Source of the DNA: Sporodiniella umbellata
Lineage: Eukaryota; Mucoromycota; Mucoromycetes; Mucorales; Rhizopodaceae
Direction of reading: 5' to 3'
NCBI GenBank assembly: GCA_025677835.1
Contig: JAIXMR010000070.1
Span: 1-64,000, forward strand
DNA: 64,000 nucleotides
Made by a program: the position numbers and the translations under genes. Positions 1-11,504 of this stretch are shown here, in pieces. Position 1 is the stretch's first letter; every line of letters begins with the position of its first letter. A model generated the notes under the pieces. The model saw only the letters and a program-made list of their open reading frames with translations, was not told the origin of the DNA and searched no databases.

Positions 1-2243
1 GTATTTCTCTAACGAGGCACGTTTGGTAGAGAAAGTTTGACTGTCATCTATACTCAGTGCTCGTTTGAACCCTATATGTTTTATGAGTGTCTTGCTCTTT
101 TTTTTTTTTTTTTTTTTTACTTTTTTCAGTGAGTTGAATCTCTTCCTTGATTTCTTGCCAACGTTCGAGATTGGTCTTGAGCTGATCTACAGTGAACATT
201 AACGAAGGCAGGACCTGACAGACACTCTGGAATAGATCCAGAGCGACATATTGAATAAATCCAATCTGAGAATCTTCCAGAACGATCTTGCTCCGATCGT
301 TCATTGGCAACACTGGCAGACCCAGCTCTTTTTCTAAATCCCCTTGGCGGCTAAATTCTTGTACCAGTAGTTTGGCCCATTGCTCACTACAAGAAAAAGG
401 ACGGGTCTTTTTTTTTTGGCTTGGAAGGTAAGTTGGGTATCAAAAGAAAAAGTCATTTCATTACCACGTTGCTGATATCTGCGCATTTGATGATAGCACT
501 GCAGAACAGTAAACGTTCTTTTTCGGCCATGGCATCTTCGAGGAGATTCCAATCCAGCGATCTTTCTGCTTGTTTCTTCAGTTGGTCTACATAGTCGGTA
601 TGGAAAGCCATATCGGTGGCCAAGATGCTGCTGATGACAATCTTTCTAAATTCTAGAGGGGGGGGGGGAGAGAGAGGAAACAAGATGAGTCTTGAGGCTT
701 TTGGGAGTGATGTATACCATGAGGGTTTTCTAGTTTGGTATCGATGCCATACTTTGATAGTAATTGGAATAAAGTGACCGAATGAAGGTTTTCTAGTACA
801 GAGCGATCGTTATAGAGCAAGGCCAAAGGGTTGGCGGTTTTTGTCTGTTAGAAAAGAGGGATGTTATTGGCCATGGATGAATGTGTGTTGTTTACCAGAA
901 AGGCATTATTGACACCAGGATGGGCAGCGTCATGACCGATGGCGGCGATAAGAAGGGCAAAGGCATGAACAGGTTGAATCAACGACGGAGGTCCTTCCTT
1001 TGTCTTTGTTTTCTGAGTAAAAGGCAAAATGCCTAGTTCACACAACATATAGAACGAACATTGCAACACGTCCACAGCATGGGCAAAGTTATGATACGCA
1101 TTATCGTCGTGATACACATAGGCTAAATCCACAATGAAATCATAAAGATCTACACATGCCTATCGTCAGACAAACAATAAGGGAAAAAAAAAAAAAAAAA
1201 AAAAAGTAAGGGGTAGCCTTACCGGATCGAATCGAGGAGAGATGGCCTAGTGAAGGTAGTTCTAAAAGTTGATCAAATATAGAATAAACACAAGCCATCA
1301 GCTCAGATTCATTGAATTGAAATGGGCTGAAACTCCATTGCGTCAATCCAGATTGAATTTCCGATCTGCGTTGTCTAGAATAGATGAGGCCACATAATCA
1401 TCATTCTAATAAAAAAAAAAAAAAAAGGCTTACTTTGGTAAGGCAAAAGAACCTCTTGGGGTGTATAGGGAAGGAGCGTAGAGGCCGGTCATGATGTGAG
1501 GTAAACTGGTCCAATTCAGAGTTTAGTAAGAAAAAAATAACAGATTCCTAGTCTTTACTTGTAAAAAGTCATTTCCTTGATACGTTGACGTAGACAATGA
1601 GGGGAAGGTTTTTGACAGAGTTGATAAGTTTTCTAGAGAAACAGATGAGTGGATAAGAAAAGAGAGAAACAAAGACTTACGAGAAACAGAGTTTGGATGC
1701 TCTCCTGCCTAAACGGTTTGGTGAGATAGTCCTTTGCACCTGCATGGATACAGTCCATGATTCTGTGGTGGTCTTTTGAACATACTATATACAAGTGGAT
1801 AGGCGTATTAATGAATAGCAATAAAGGTAAGAGAATATCAAAGAACTTTACCCACAAGAGGTAAATGGGTGGGTAAATCGCGTGCTATTTTTTGAATCAA
1901 AGCGATGCGTGTATCCATAAGTGTGGTTGTGGTGGAACATAGAGAAGACAAGGTGATCGTATCTTCCTCTTCCCCTAACGCGTCCAAATCAATTAGAAAA
2001 AGGAACCGGTCGTGTCGGCGCACCTCTTTGGCTCGTTCGATAGCCTCAGTAACATGACACACTCTATAAACTACACCCTCGTTTTGTCAATAACAAGAAT
2101 AAATAAAAACAAAATTAAAATAAACCTCGGCTAAATGAGGCATGGAGTGCATGTTGATCCTCATGGTCTTCATCTGTCAAGTAAGACAAAGAAGGGTATA
2201 AGTAGATAGCTGAACACTCTATGCCTGTTGCTGTTGTATCCAT
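1..2243 (-). CDS. 3',5'-cyclic nucleotide phosphodiesterase with N-terminal receiver-like domain (3' end beyond window)
   Basis: Hydrolyses cAMP or cGMP to the 5'-nucleotide. The gene reads leftward from an ATG at 2243 and leaves the window at base 1. The class I catalytic domain is clear: YHNFAHAVDVLQ (1040-1110) and IGHDAAHPGVNN (about 905-965) give the metal-binding histidines and aspartate, and IIKCADISNV (455-500) is the usual later HD-domain motif. The N-terminus is an exon from 2243 to 2126 joined to 2070, and it forms a receiver-like fold. It has FLFLIDLDA with a possible phospho-aspartate (D67 or D69), LVVCS, and GAKDYLTKPF with the conserved lysine (K135). The acidic pair expected after the first strand is not visible. 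The layout recalls RegA/PDE8-type enzymes. At least seven introns are present, several with A/T homopolymers. The catalytic call is firm; the receiver call is an inference from motifs. Confidence 0.88.
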
Positions 2244-2969
2244 AAAATGGCAAGTTAGGGGGGGGGATATTAAGGTAAGAAAGAGGGGGGGAAGACAAAA
2301 AAAAAAAAAAAAAAAAAAAAAAGGGGGAGGGAAAAGGGAAAAAAAGAAAAAAAAAAAAAAAGAGAGGGAAAAGAAGAAAAAGAATACACAAAAAAAAAAA
2401 AAAAGAAGTTTAGTATTTTACCGCTGTTATACAAGAAACAAGGGGTTCCTGTATCAATGTAAGTGTGTGTGCGTGTATGTATGTAGGTAGGTAGGTGTGG
2501 TCAAAAGAAATGCAGGCTTATTCCACCTTACATACAGACAGAGAGTGGTTTGTTTTCTCGTTTGTTATTCCTAAACCTTAATGGCCCTTCCCTATTTGTT
2601 CGCTTGTGTAAACGTTTGTATTCTCCACTATCACCACGTGGCATGGCCCGGCCCTCCATGCAAAGCTTTTAAATTTATAGAAAACGAAAATAACGATGGA
2701 TGGATTAGATCCATTCGCCCATCTAAAGACCTCAATGAGTATCTTTAGCCAATCAAAAAAAGTACCTTGTTTCCAGGTGGGCATTGTGATATCAGCGAGC
2801 GGCTTGGTCCATGCAACGTGATAACATCGCTTCTTTCAACAGACACCTCCTGGGTATTTCCCGTCACATGCTGTCTCTTCAGCACAAGCCTTAAGGAAAA
2901 AATAAACGTCACATTCTCAGCTTTGCATAGTCAACGTTTTCTCTTTCGCATGTCTTTACCAAGCTCACC

Positions 2970-2970
<1 letters not shown>

Positions 2971-3004
<34 letters not shown>

Positions 3005-3043
3005 TTTTTTTCTCCCCCTTTTTTTTTTTTTTTTTTTTTTTTT
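2971..3043. repeat. Poly(A)-poly(T) tract pair
   Basis: Thirty consecutive A (2971-3000) run directly into 11 T (3001-3011), a short CTCCCCC spacer, and 25 T (3019-3043). The single strand could fold into an A:T hairpin of up to about 25 pairs. It lies upstream of the phosphodiesterase start. Confidence 0.9.
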
Positions 3044-3426
3044 GCTTTCTTTTGAGTTTGACAGTCAGCACGGATATCATCATATGACAATGTTAGGCGG
3101 GGTTTGATTGGCTATTCACAAATTAAATAGAAAAGGGACTCATCACTGGCTGAGGGTGACCCATCCTATCACCCAAGAGTGTTAAATGAGTCACTCCCTA
3201 CGCTTACTAGGCAAGTCGTTTGGCTGCCCCAAGAAAAATAAGAAAAAAAAATAAAAAAAAAAAAAAAAAAACGCCGTTGTTTTTCTTGTCACCCAACATG
3301 AAACACCAACATTTAATTCCTCGGCAACACAAGAAATTATAGCCCAAAAAAAAAAAAAAAAAAAAAAAAAAAACGGATTACTTTTGTCAAAACGTGTCAA
3401 TTGAAGGGTTTAAAAGACAGGGCTTA

Positions 3427-3451
3427 AAAAGAGAGAGAGAGAGAGAGAGAA
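3427..3451. repeat. GA dinucleotide microsatellite
   Basis: A run of about twelve GA units lies just beyond the 3' end of the SCH9-like kinase gene, which is transcribed leftward. It is followed by a T-tract at 3467-3479. Confidence 0.85.
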
Positions 3452-3525
3452 GGGTTTTATTCACTTTTTTTTTTTTTTTGTAGATGTGTTGTTGTTGTTT
3501 GTATGTTGTTTGTATGTTGTTGTGT

Positions 3526-5491
3526 TTACCAAGCAGAAGGGTGAGAGTGAGAAGCACCAGCCCCTCCTACAGCAGAAGTGCCAGTGTAACTTTCACCCAT
3601 GTGCTCATTCGCCGGGTTATAAGTAAAGCCAGCAAACTGCTCTTGCATTGTACTGGATATTTGAGAATCATCCACAAGCGATTCTTGAGGTGCTTCTGAG
3701 GTAAACTCATCATCAAAATTTTGCGTATCGTAAGCGGATTCAACCGATGGCTTGTATGGGGGCTGTAATTTCTTTTGGTTCAACTTGCGCCAGTCAATAG
3801 TGGCAAAGAAAGGATGGCTCTTGATTTCTTCAGACCCGTTGTTACCTAATCGGTCTTTGGGGTCGCGTGTCAAAAGCTAAGAAAGCATTAGCATAGCCCT
3901 CTCCCCTCTCCCACGTACCCCTCTTAAAAGACTTCTGGCATCGGCTGATACATCATCCGGAAATCGCAATTCATCCTGCAAGATCTTTCGATACATCTCG
4001 TTCGTATTCTCATCGTAAAAAGGAGGCAGTCCGGTCATCATCTCATACAACAAAACACCCAACGTCCACCAGTCCACGGTTTTGGTATAGCCTTGGCCCA
4101 GTAACAGCTCGGGCGCGAGGTATTCGGGCGTACCGCAAAACGTATTCGTACGTTCGTTCTCGCTCATATTCAACTTGCACAGTCCAAAATCACACAGGGC
4201 AATATGTCCGTTGTAATCAATCAGGATGTTTTCCGGCTTTAGATCACTAAAGACCCGGTTCAGTGTTTTGGTTGATCTCTATTTTTTTGTTCTTACCGGT
4301 AAACGACGTTAAAGTCATGAAGGCACTCTAATGCACTGAGCAGTTCAGCCGTGTAGAACCGTGACCGTTCTTCACTGAATTTTCCCTCGAGCTGTAGATG
4401 ATGAAACAGTTCACCTCCGTTGATGAACGCCAGCACAAGGTAGAGCTTGTCTGGGCTCTGGAAAGCAAACTTGAGTGGCACGATAAAAGGGTTTCGAATC
4501 TTGGCCAGCACTGTCTTTTCCGCCATCGTATGCGTCACTTCCGATCGAGAGATAATACGCGATTTTCTCAAGACTTTCATGGCATAGATTCGATTCGTGT
4601 CTTTCTTACGAACCACGTAGACCTAAAAACGCTGTCAATCCTCTTGCCTCAGATCCATTCGTCTTATTTACCTTGCCAAAACTACCTCGGCCAATCACTC
4701 TTAACAATTCAAACGCATCAAACGTAATAGGAACGCTTTTCTATAGACACCCCTGGTCAATGGCCTTTCCCTCTTTCCTTCTCTCCACATTTACCTGCTG
4801 AGGTCGATAACAGAGTTGGATATGCATCACACCCGTACCGCCTACGATATTTAACACTTGGTCTTCGATGCGTGTCGTATCAAAGTTGGGCTGGAGTTTG
4901 ACCCCTCCCAGAAAGAAATCGTTGGTCGTATTCGTCTGTTTTTCTCCTGAAACGTTACTAGGAGGACGGCGCATGTAGATAGAGATGGATACTTCTGAAC
5001 TACGAGAGACATCGCTAAAAGGGGTGTGGATGTTAAAGCGTTTCTCCTTAATTTTTTTTTTTTTTTTTTTTGGGGCCTTACAAATTAGCTCGGTATTGAT
5101 AAATCGGATTGGCAGTATCTCCTCCTAAACAGTCAATCAAGACTTCGTTTTTATCAAATTCTAAAACGACGTAAGGTAGCCACCAGTTTTGTTTACGACT
5201 GAACGAGTCCCGGTTTCGGTTCTGTACAGGCTGAGGTGGAACAGAAGGCAGTGTCACTCCTGCTGGTGGACTAATCCCTCGAGCTTCACACACTCGAATC
5301 AATAACACTCCTGATTGAGGTTCACTAGATGGCGTGCTTGCTACAACAGCCGCTGGTGTAGATGGACTCGCTGTCTCTTTGTTTCCTTTTTTTTTTTTTT
5401 TTTTTTTTTTTGGCTTTTAGTTTTTGTGGCCCTTTTTTTAGTCATCTTTAGCTTATTTACTTCGAACACCAGGTAATTTCCATGAATTCAT
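3526..5491 (-). CDS. SCH9: SCH9/Sck1-like AGC protein kinase with N-terminal C2 domain
   Basis: Ser/Thr kinase of the S6K/Akt-related group; SCH9 relatives act downstream of TORC1 and nutrient signals. A C2-like region (LLIRVCEARG, then NWWLPYVVLEFDKNEVL) comes first. The kinase domain follows: YAMKVLRK with the VAIK-type lysine, VVYR joined across an intron to DLKPEN, DFG, and the activation loop TFCGTPEYLAPE with the PDK1-type threonine. The C-terminal hydrophobic motif FAGFTYNP is the FxxFTY type of SCH9. The C2 exon joins the next one as RAN|FDVSRSSEVS through an intron with an A-tract (about 5020-5085). The first exon is least certain: ATG at 5491 (MNSWKLPGVR) fits phase with an acceptor near 5377, but a start closer in cannot be excluded. 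Confidence 0.87.
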
Positions 5492-5632
5492 CTCTTTTGA
5501 AAATAAAAAAATAAAACAGAAAAGAAATAAAATAACAAAAAATTAAAAAAAAAATTAAAAAAAATTAAAAAACGGGAGTGTGTGTGCGTGTGTGTATAGG
5601 TAGAGATGTGGGATACAGTTTATTATACATAT

Positions 5633-6046
5633 TTAGAGTCCGACAGTTAATTGTTTGACCACACCAAAACGTGAAGAAAGTGGCACCTTGTTCATATAGC
5701 TTGCCCAGACTATATTAGAAAGCATGTCAATAATACGTACAAAAAAAAAAACCCCCTCTTTATTTCTATTGTTGTCTATTTTTTTTTTTTTTTTTTTTTT
5801 TTTGGTGTCATGAATCAGTTTTTTTTTTTTTTTACCCCAGAAAGATATCCTTTTGCCTATCCATTTTCCTGCAAAGGGAATAATCACCATAGAAAACAAT
5901 GTGAACAACTGTTCTTTGCTTTCCTCCCACTCAGCCTCGGCATCGTAAGAATAGTTGCTGTCGTTGTCACTGTAACGGTCAGGATAAACTTCATCTTCAA
6001 TATCATCGTCAAGACTTGAATAAGGATTGTAATTTCTAGAACTCAT
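5633..6046 (-). CDS. MIM2: MIM2-like mitochondrial outer-membrane import protein
   Basis: Two exons, 6046-5836 and 5709-5633, encode 95 residues. The first exon gives an acidic, Asp/Ser-rich N-terminus (MSSRNYNPYSSLDDD) and then EWEESKEQLFTLFSM, a hydrophobic stretch VIIPFAGKWIGKR and ISFW. The second exon continues VWASYMNKVP. From memory of the family, fungal Mim2 proteins share an acidic head, an EES.EQL segment and one membrane span with PF.GK..GRR..YWGW. Mim2 works with Mim1 to insert alpha-helical outer-membrane proteins. The intron starts GTAAAA followed by a long A-tract and ends in TATAG. The start lies 138 bp from the divergent SNARE gene. A small unrelated tail-anchored protein is the alternative. 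Confidence 0.65.
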   Translation of the reverse strand: MSSRNYNPYSSLDDDIEDEVYPDRYSDNDSNYSYDAEAEWEESKEQLFTLFSMVIIPFAGKWIGKRISFWGKKKKKLIHDTKKKKKKKKIDNNRNKEGVFFFVRIIDMLSNIVWASYMNKVPLSSRFGVVKQLTVGL

Positions 6047-6184
6047 GTTGAAATGACTCTGTGAAATTAAAAAGAAAAAAACCAAAAAAAAAAAAAAAAA
6101 ATAATAATAATAAAAATTAAAAAAAAAACAACATATTTCATATAGAGTCACATACATTGGTTCTTTTTCTCTACGCTTATATCA
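6047..6184. promoter_or_regulatory. Short divergent promoter region between MIM2-like and SNARE genes
   Basis: Only 138 bp separate the two start codons, which point away from each other, so promoter elements for both must lie here or inside the genes. The stretch contains an A-tract, ATA repeats and a second A-run (about 6084-6128), which could keep nucleosomes off. No clear TATA box was assigned. Confidence 0.45.
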
Positions 6185-7077
6185 ATGGATACCAAATTAT
6201 TATCAAGACTTGACTTGTTAGCAGACAATACATTGTCCGTAATCTTTGAACGGAACAGACTAAAGGACTTGGAGTAAAACAAAAAGCCGCGGATGTATAA
6301 ACCAACTAATGAAAGAACAGACTGGATGTAGAAAAATATGAAAATACAATCCAAAAGAATCTTTCACATCTCAAACAGGGAATAAAAGAGCTTGAACAGC
6401 AGCTTTCAGAACAAGAACAAAATACCACCAAAGACACAAAAGCAGACGAAGACCGATTGATAGCCATTCAGGTGAAAGTGGATAGACTGGATGCTATGTT
6501 AGGAAACCCAAACGATCCCACCATTAGGTACTTTTTTAAACAAAAAAAAAAAAGGGGGGGGGCTATTTACTGATATCCACGTATTGGTAGACAAGTACTA
6601 TTGGGTGAGGCCAAACCTCGATTCATTCCTGTGGATCCAACCTACTTGGAAAACGGACAAATCTTACAACTTCAACAACGAATCATGGATGGTATAAAAA
6701 AAAGGCACTCTTTGATACCGTTTGGGTAAACTGATTCTTTTATGATTAGACCAAGACCAAGATCTGGACGATCTATCGGAAGCCATTCGAAGACAGAGAG
6801 AACTTGGGCTTTTGATCGGTGATGAACTAGAGTCGCATGCTATCCTGATAGACGAAACAGAAGGCATGGTAGATCGTACAGACCAACGTTTGAAAAAAGC
6901 GAAAAAGAAACTGGATTACGTAGGGAGAAAAGTCAAAGATAACAGTAAGTCACCTTGAAAATACTCGCACTAAACTGTTGATGCCTTCCTCTCTCCTCCG
7001 CATCTGTTTTAGAATCGGTATGTATCGTAATCGTCTTAATACTTGTCTTCTTTGTCTTGGTCTCCTTATTGAGATGA
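6185..7077 (+). CDS. Endosomal Qc-SNARE, Syn8/Fsv1/syntaxin-8 type
   Basis: Tail-anchored SNARE for membrane fusion in the endosomal system. Five exons keep phase: MDTKLLSRLDLLADN at 6185; a coiled-coil exon (EKYENTIQKNLSHLK to DPTIR); QVLLGEAKPRFIPVDP; then QDLDDLSEAIRRQRELG with GDELESHAILIDE and MVDRTDQRLKKAKKKL, the SNARE motif; and a last exon SVCIVIVLILVFFVLVSLLR, a C-terminal membrane anchor ending at TGA 7075-7077. The SNARE core aligns by eye with human syntaxin-8 (GNEL..QNEIIDDL). The zero-layer glutamine position is histidine here, as I recall for ascomycete Fsv1/Syn8 proteins. It converges with the secreted-protein gene; the stops are 102 bp apart. Confidence 0.83.
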
Positions 7078-7179
7078 TGACCCTCAAGATCTTTGGCCTA
7101 TTCTAAACGGAGATACAAACCGCTCTTTAGGAGAACTTTTATTTTTTTGAGAAGGGATAATAAATAATGACAAAAGATC

Positions 7180-7845
7180 TTAAATAAGAAAGTATGTAGC
7201 AATACCGGCAAAAAAGACAGCACACGTTTGGGCATTCAAAGGACTCATTTTGCCGTTGGCAGAAGATGTGTTCTTGGCTTCAGTAGGCTGTTGGGTGTTC
7301 TCGGGTTTAGAAGGTAGCGTAGTGCGGTTGTCTAGAAAGTTGGGTTGATCACTATGTACATAGGAGCTTTTTCTCTCTCTCTCTCTTTTTTTTTTTCTTA
7401 CTTTGATTATCGGTATTACTTCCTTGCCCATTGGCATCGCATGTATCGTTCTTGTGTTCTTGCCACCAAGAACAAGCACTGGCAAATTCATTAGAGAACA
7501 ACTCAGGGTTGGAGCATGACACCATACACATGCCACCGGTGGTCATGAAGGCCATGTATTCTGAGGTCCCTTTGTTACACATAAAGGAAAGAGATTTAAG
7601 AAAGTTAGGAGAGCTACTGTCGTCGGTCCAGTCGCTATACAACTCTTTGCCTGCTTTCTGTCCATCCATAACGGTTGCAACATGAGTATGTCCATCAATA
7701 AACAAATGCGTGTTTGACTTACCTTGTTACAGTTCGAGAAACATTCACCGGCAGAAGGTGTGTTGTAGCTAGGATTACAGTTGGCTGCGGAAACAGAAGC
7801 AACAGAGGCAATAGAAGCAAGAGTAGCGATTTTTAAGGAATGCAT
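7180..7845 (-). CDS. Small secreted eight-cysteine protein with probable GPI-anchor signal
   Basis: Three exons. Exon 1 starts at 7845 and gives a signal peptide (MHSLKIATLASIASVASVSA) and NCNPSYNTPSAGECFSNCNK. A GTAAGT donor and a GACAG acceptor join it to KAGKELYSDWTDD and the Cys-rich middle. A third exon gives NNRTTLPSKPENTQQ, a low-complexity Thr/Ser/Pro linker. The protein ends SSANGKMSPLN plus a hydrophobic tail (CAVFFAGIATYFLI), which looks like a GPI-attachment signal. The mature part has eight cysteines, suggesting four disulfides. The spacing does not fit the CFEM pattern. No family was recognised; a wall-surface protein or effector-like role is inference. Confidence 0.72.
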
Positions 7846-8903
7846 TCTTTTAGTTTGATGTAGTTTACAAAAAGAAATAGAAAATAAGCTTTTTATTTAT
7901 GTTTTTGCTTTTTTCTAAAAAGAAAAAAAAAAAAAAAAAAAATTACATCGATTTCCTGACTCTCGGATTCTTCATTGTTTTTTATGCTCAGTTTAGTAAT
8001 TGGATACTAGAAATTCCTTGACGATTTCTAGAAAAAGACAAAGTTGGAAAGTCAAGAAGTTCTGTTTTTTTTTTTTTTTTTTTTTTTTCTTTTAGCGTAA
8101 AAACTAACGGAGGTTTAAAAAAAAAAAAGTTACAGAAAATTATACCAAAAAGTACTCTACATTGTTTCGGATGTGTAGAAAGTCTATGCGATTAAACTTC
8201 TCTCGTTGCTTTTCTCTATCAATTCTTTTACTACAATGGACTCTATTGATTGACCCTTACTATCTTTGACATACTCAATGCTACCCTTTTTCTTTAGTTT
8301 TGCCTAAAAAAAAAAGAACCGAGTCCGTTTCGCGGGCGGAATACGCTTTGTCTATAATTTGGAAAAAAGATCAGATAAATTGCCCTGGTGTATTTTCTTT
8401 TCAATCGAGCGCCTTTTAGAATCAGGCTGTAAATAGTTTGTCATTGAAACAGAATTACATATAAAAAAGTGTGTATCTCAAAATAAAGCCATTGTAATAG
8501 TACATTAAATACTCGCAAACATTGTTTAAAAACGCCTTTAGTTTTCGTCTGAATAAAATTCTTTAGCGGCTTTTTCTTTTCAGCTCAAGAATACTCTTTT
8601 AAAGGTTTACATAAAATCTATTTTACTCTAAATCAAAAGAGCAGCACGTACACAGACTGTGCACTGTCTCTATATCCATCGACTTTTCGTCTTATAGTCA
8701 AGGGTGTTACCCCAAAAAAAAAAAAAAAAAAAAAATCTGATAAAAATATGTACGACACTAGCCTTAAAATCAAATTTATCAAAGTAGTTTATTCTTGTTC
8801 AGGATCATTAAGCTATTTTGTTTCTAATCAGGTCTATTGAAATGGTGTTTTGACAAATAAAAATCAGGATGTATTTGAAAGAACAGACCAAGTTGGTCCT
8901 CCT

Positions 8904-8934
<31 letters not shown>
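7846..8934. other. Intergenic region, no gene seen
   Basis: AT-rich stretch of 1.1 kb upstream of the eight-Cys protein and downstream of muskelin. It has T- or A-tracts at 7921-7941, 8065-8088 and 8714-8735. No open frame with convincing codon pattern or splice sites was found. Confidence 0.5.
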
Positions 8935-8935
<1 letters not shown>

Positions 8936-10664
8936 TATAGTATATTGACAGCGTCCATAAGACATCCTCCAGGCTCTTTCATAGCACTAGGAAAGTATTC
9001 CAACAAGCGTTGAAAAACCTGTGTTCTTTTCTCAAAAAACAAATCTAAAAGTAAAACACTTTAAGAAAACACACCATCCACTTTTTTTTTTTGGAGGTAA
9101 ACATACCTCCGTTTGTTGTTTTGGACTGGCCATTGTTTTCGGGTTCTTCTTTAACCTCTGGAAGACACAAGTATGCACAAAGCTGTTCCAAATGATATGT
9201 TTCTTTATCGTTATCGTAATTGACTAAGGGTACAATTGACCTCTGTAGATAGTTTAAAGCTGCTATTGTATTTTCTTTTCCAGACTGTTTCATTCCTATA
9301 GGGCCGTTTTCTCTTTTACTACACATTTCATAAAGTCGATGTGATCGAATGAGAAACACGCACTCACGAACAACTTGAGGTGATGTGGGTCTATCGAAAG
9401 AAGAAGAAGAAAAAAAAAAGAATAAAGTGTGGGTTTTTTTTTTTTTTTTTTTTTTTTTTTTGTATTTCCTTTCTCTCTCTCTCTCTCTCTCTTACTTTGA
9501 CAGCTTCAGTTCCCAAAAGTCATCAAAACGTTTAGAGTTATCTGCTGAATCCCCAGGATTACCACCAAAAATAAAGAACGACTTGCTTTTTGGGTTATAA
9601 ACAAAATGATGAGCAAATCTCGGGTGAGGAGCCACCTCTTTTTTCCAGTACTCAGTATCATGATTGCCACTGTCATACACTTCCTCCCACTTGTTTTCTT
9701 TGATACTATAAATGTGAAGAAGGTTCTTGACCGTATTTGTTGGCTTGTTGGAAACATAACCCACAAATACATACACTTGGTTGCTTTCCGGATCAAACGT
9801 GGCGCGTTGAGTGTAGCCGATATCTAGGACATAGTTTTTGAAAAAGCTTTGACTCACTTCTTTCATCCTATCCTCTTTGATGGCATAACAACTCATATCA
9901 GCTAATTGACTCTTTTCTCTATGGCCTGCGAATATATAGAGCTCTTGTTTTTCTTTGTCTATCCACATCGAATGACCTGCTCTACCTTTTATAGTGGGCT
10001 TTGTAGCTACCGAATTATTCTCAGATTGCCAGAGAGCCTGTCTTTGACCGTTGATTCTAGCACTGAGACTGATGGAAGAAGAGGGTGATTGAGATCCTTG
10101 GATGTGCACATCATATCTAATAAAAGGTCAAAACCTACCGAGTAAATACATATATATATATATATATATATATACGAATAGAATAAACATACCTTACTAT
10201 TTTCCATATATTTGTATCCATATTGAAAGCATATATACCAGCATAAGCGTGAGAAACTATACCCGGCGCTGCAACTCTACCTCCAGAAACATATAGTGTT
10301 CTGTTAGAAGGATTGACACACATTTGGAGGTCAAATAACAAAGGAGGTCCACCATCGATCTAAGTACGTATCTCATAAATCAGAAAAAAAAAAAAAAAAA
10401 ACTCTCTAGTCACCCCTTACTTGTGTGTTTTCGCTGATCTTAATCCATTTTTCTTGCTCTATAAAGTATTGATAAAAGTCTGACCCGTAAACATTGTTGG
10501 TCAAATCGGAAAGGGTTGAATTTGGATTCGGTTCGATATATTTGCCCAAAACAAAAATTGATTTTCTTATAGGATCAAAGCAGATTTGGTGACAAGATCG
10601 AGCAGTAGGACCACCATTTCTACGTATTTTGCTTCAGTATATTCTTTTTTTTTTCTGATTGTCC

Positions 10665-10697
<33 letters not shown>

Positions 10698-11472
10698 GTC
10701 TTTATACTAAAAGTTTACTTTGAGCAATCCAAGTTCAAAAGCTTCCAACGCTGTCTTTTGATGTCAAAACACCAAAAGTCAGATAAATCTTTTGCACCGT
10801 CCCAACCACCCAGCAGATAAATCTTTTCGCTATGAGTATCTGTACACATTTGATGCCCACCTCGTGCACAAGGCCTGATTCCATCTATAATTAGCAAGAT
10901 TTTCTCAGTACAGCATAGGACTTTATAAAAAAAAAAAATACCATCGTCCCAAGCAGAGATTTTACGCCATTCTGTTGTATAACTTGACGCTTGAACATAC
11001 TCTTCAAATATATCAGAGCTGTCTGCCTCTTTTAAAATTTTCTCAGCTTCATCAAAATCTCCATTCACAACTAGCGCTCTATGGAGACTTTCAACAATGG
11101 GATGCTCAAATTCAACTTGAGTCTTGCTTTTCAAAACATGATACATATCCATCATATTTTGCTGTCTAAAATGCTTCAGGCACAACTTGATTGTTTCTAA
11201 CTCTTTATACTAAAAAAAAATACACGCCCCACAAAAGATAAAGTACATGCTTTTAGTTTCAAAATAAAAAGAAATTGTTGTTTTTCTATAAACTTTTACC
11301 TTCTTATGGTTTTCAAACACCTGGTTGATAATATTTTCATCTTGAATGCCTTTTATTTCCACAAACCATATACTATAGTTGAAACTTGTTCCAAAAGTAG
11401 ATATTGGGGATATTTTGATATATTTTACAGGAAATATCTATTTAACAAAGTTAAGCGTATTTTTTGGTCTCG

Positions 11473-11504
<32 letters not shown>

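Larger units (their letters stand above)
2244..3525. other. Intergenic region with homopolymers, no gene seen
   Basis: This 1.3 kb stretch separates the start of the phosphodiesterase from the end of the SCH9-like kinase gene. It is dominated by A- and T-tracts, including A30-T11 at 2971-3011, T25 at 3019-3043, a purine-rich block at 2270-2405 and a GA repeat near 3430-3450. The short open frames in it are lysine or phenylalanine runs caused by these tracts. I see no gene. Confidence 0.6.

Noticed and set aside
2221..2490. Lysine-rich plus-strand frame
   Set aside because: Created entirely by A-tracts and purine-rich repeats.
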